Assembly (NCBI GenBank): GCA_019418195.1
Contig: DYCJ01000173.1
Location: 1 to 5,393, forward strand
Length of the DNA stretch: 5,393 nt
DNA from: Clostridiales bacterium
GTDB lineage: Bacteria; Bacillota; Clostridia; Lachnospirales; Lachnospiraceae
Direction: 5' to 3'
The translations under genes were made by a program, and so were the position numbers. Under the pieces are notes generated by a model. That model made no database searches. It saw only the letters and a program-made list of their open reading frames with translations, and was not told where the DNA came from. Position 1 is the stretch's first letter. The number at the start of each line of letters is the position of its first letter. Shown in pieces: positions 5,232 through 5,393 of this stretch.

Positions 5232-5393
5232 ATGGGATTATTAGAACTCTTTATACTTGCCGTAGGTTTATCAATGGACGCCTTTGCCGTCTCTGTCTGC
5301 AAAGGACTTGCCATGCCGAAGATTTCAGTCAGAAAAGCCGGGATCGTAGGCTTGTGGTTCGGAGGATTCCAGGCTCTGATGCTGGCTCTGGGA
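5232..5393 (+). CDS. mntP: Manganese efflux pump MntP (5' part only, cut by window edge)
   Basis: MntP (formerly YebN) is a small membrane exporter that removes excess Mn2+ from the cytoplasm. The 54 visible codons are roughly the first 30 percent of a protein usually about 180-190 residues long. They contain TM1 (about 3-22) with the hallmark LSMDAFAVS (13-21), whose Asp16 is in the metal-path motif of the family, then KGLAMPK (24-30) and the start of TM2 with [11 protein letters not shown] (40-50). The residue after LM is Leu51, where I expect Pro in many homologues (LMPLIG). The ATG is set by AAGGAG 8 bases upstream. The gene is driven by an extended -10 promoter and gated by a manganese riboswitch with two terminators, so expression should rise with Mn2+; this regulation independently supports the assignment. 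Confidence 0.93.
   Translation, partial: MGLLELFILAVGLSMDAFAVSVCKGLAMPKISVRKAGIVGLWFGGFQALMLALG

Overview
The window looks like chromosomal DNA of a low-to-mid GC Gram-positive anaerobe, most likely a Clostridia/Lachnospiraceae-type Firmicute. This is judged from strong GGAGG ribosome binding sites, the style of the two-component proteins, and a yybP-ykoY riboswitch in front of a Firmicutes-type mntP. The genus cannot be fixed from the sequence alone. No phage, transposon, CRISPR or defence genes are visible.

Layout. Five genes read leftward (minus strand). From right to left they are an OmpR-family response regulator (4201-4887), its sensor histidine kinase (2711-4204, sharing an ATGA overlap), a sodium:alanine/glycine symporter of the AGCS family (1177-2583), hisH (533-1138) and the first 173 codons of hisF (1-520, running off the left edge). 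One gene reads rightward: the first 54 codons of mntP, a manganese efflux pump (5232-5393), running off the right edge. The 344-base divergent region between the regulator and mntP is dense with control signals.

Function. HisH and HisF together form imidazole glycerol phosphate synthase, a step shared by histidine and purine/AICAR metabolism; no hisA lies between them here. The symporter has its own promoter candidate spanning the kinase stop codon. Its leader holds a long, nearly continuous hairpin that could end the two-component transcript, attenuate the symporter, or both. No terminator is seen between the symporter and hisH, so hisHF may be partly co-transcribed with it. The two-component pair has a separate promoter with a perfect -35 box.

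The most interesting part is the mntP leader. It carries an extended -10 promoter whose -10 sits inside a perfect 16-bp palindrome of Fur/PerR-box type. A yybP-ykoY Mn2+ aptamer follows, then two tandem intrinsic terminators. The closing helix of the aptamer overlaps the first terminator by four bases. The 3' arm of terminator 1 can also pair perfectly over 8 bp with the 5' arm and loop of terminator 2, so one alternative helix could disarm both terminators. The families are all known; the novelty, if any, lies in this regulatory arrangement.
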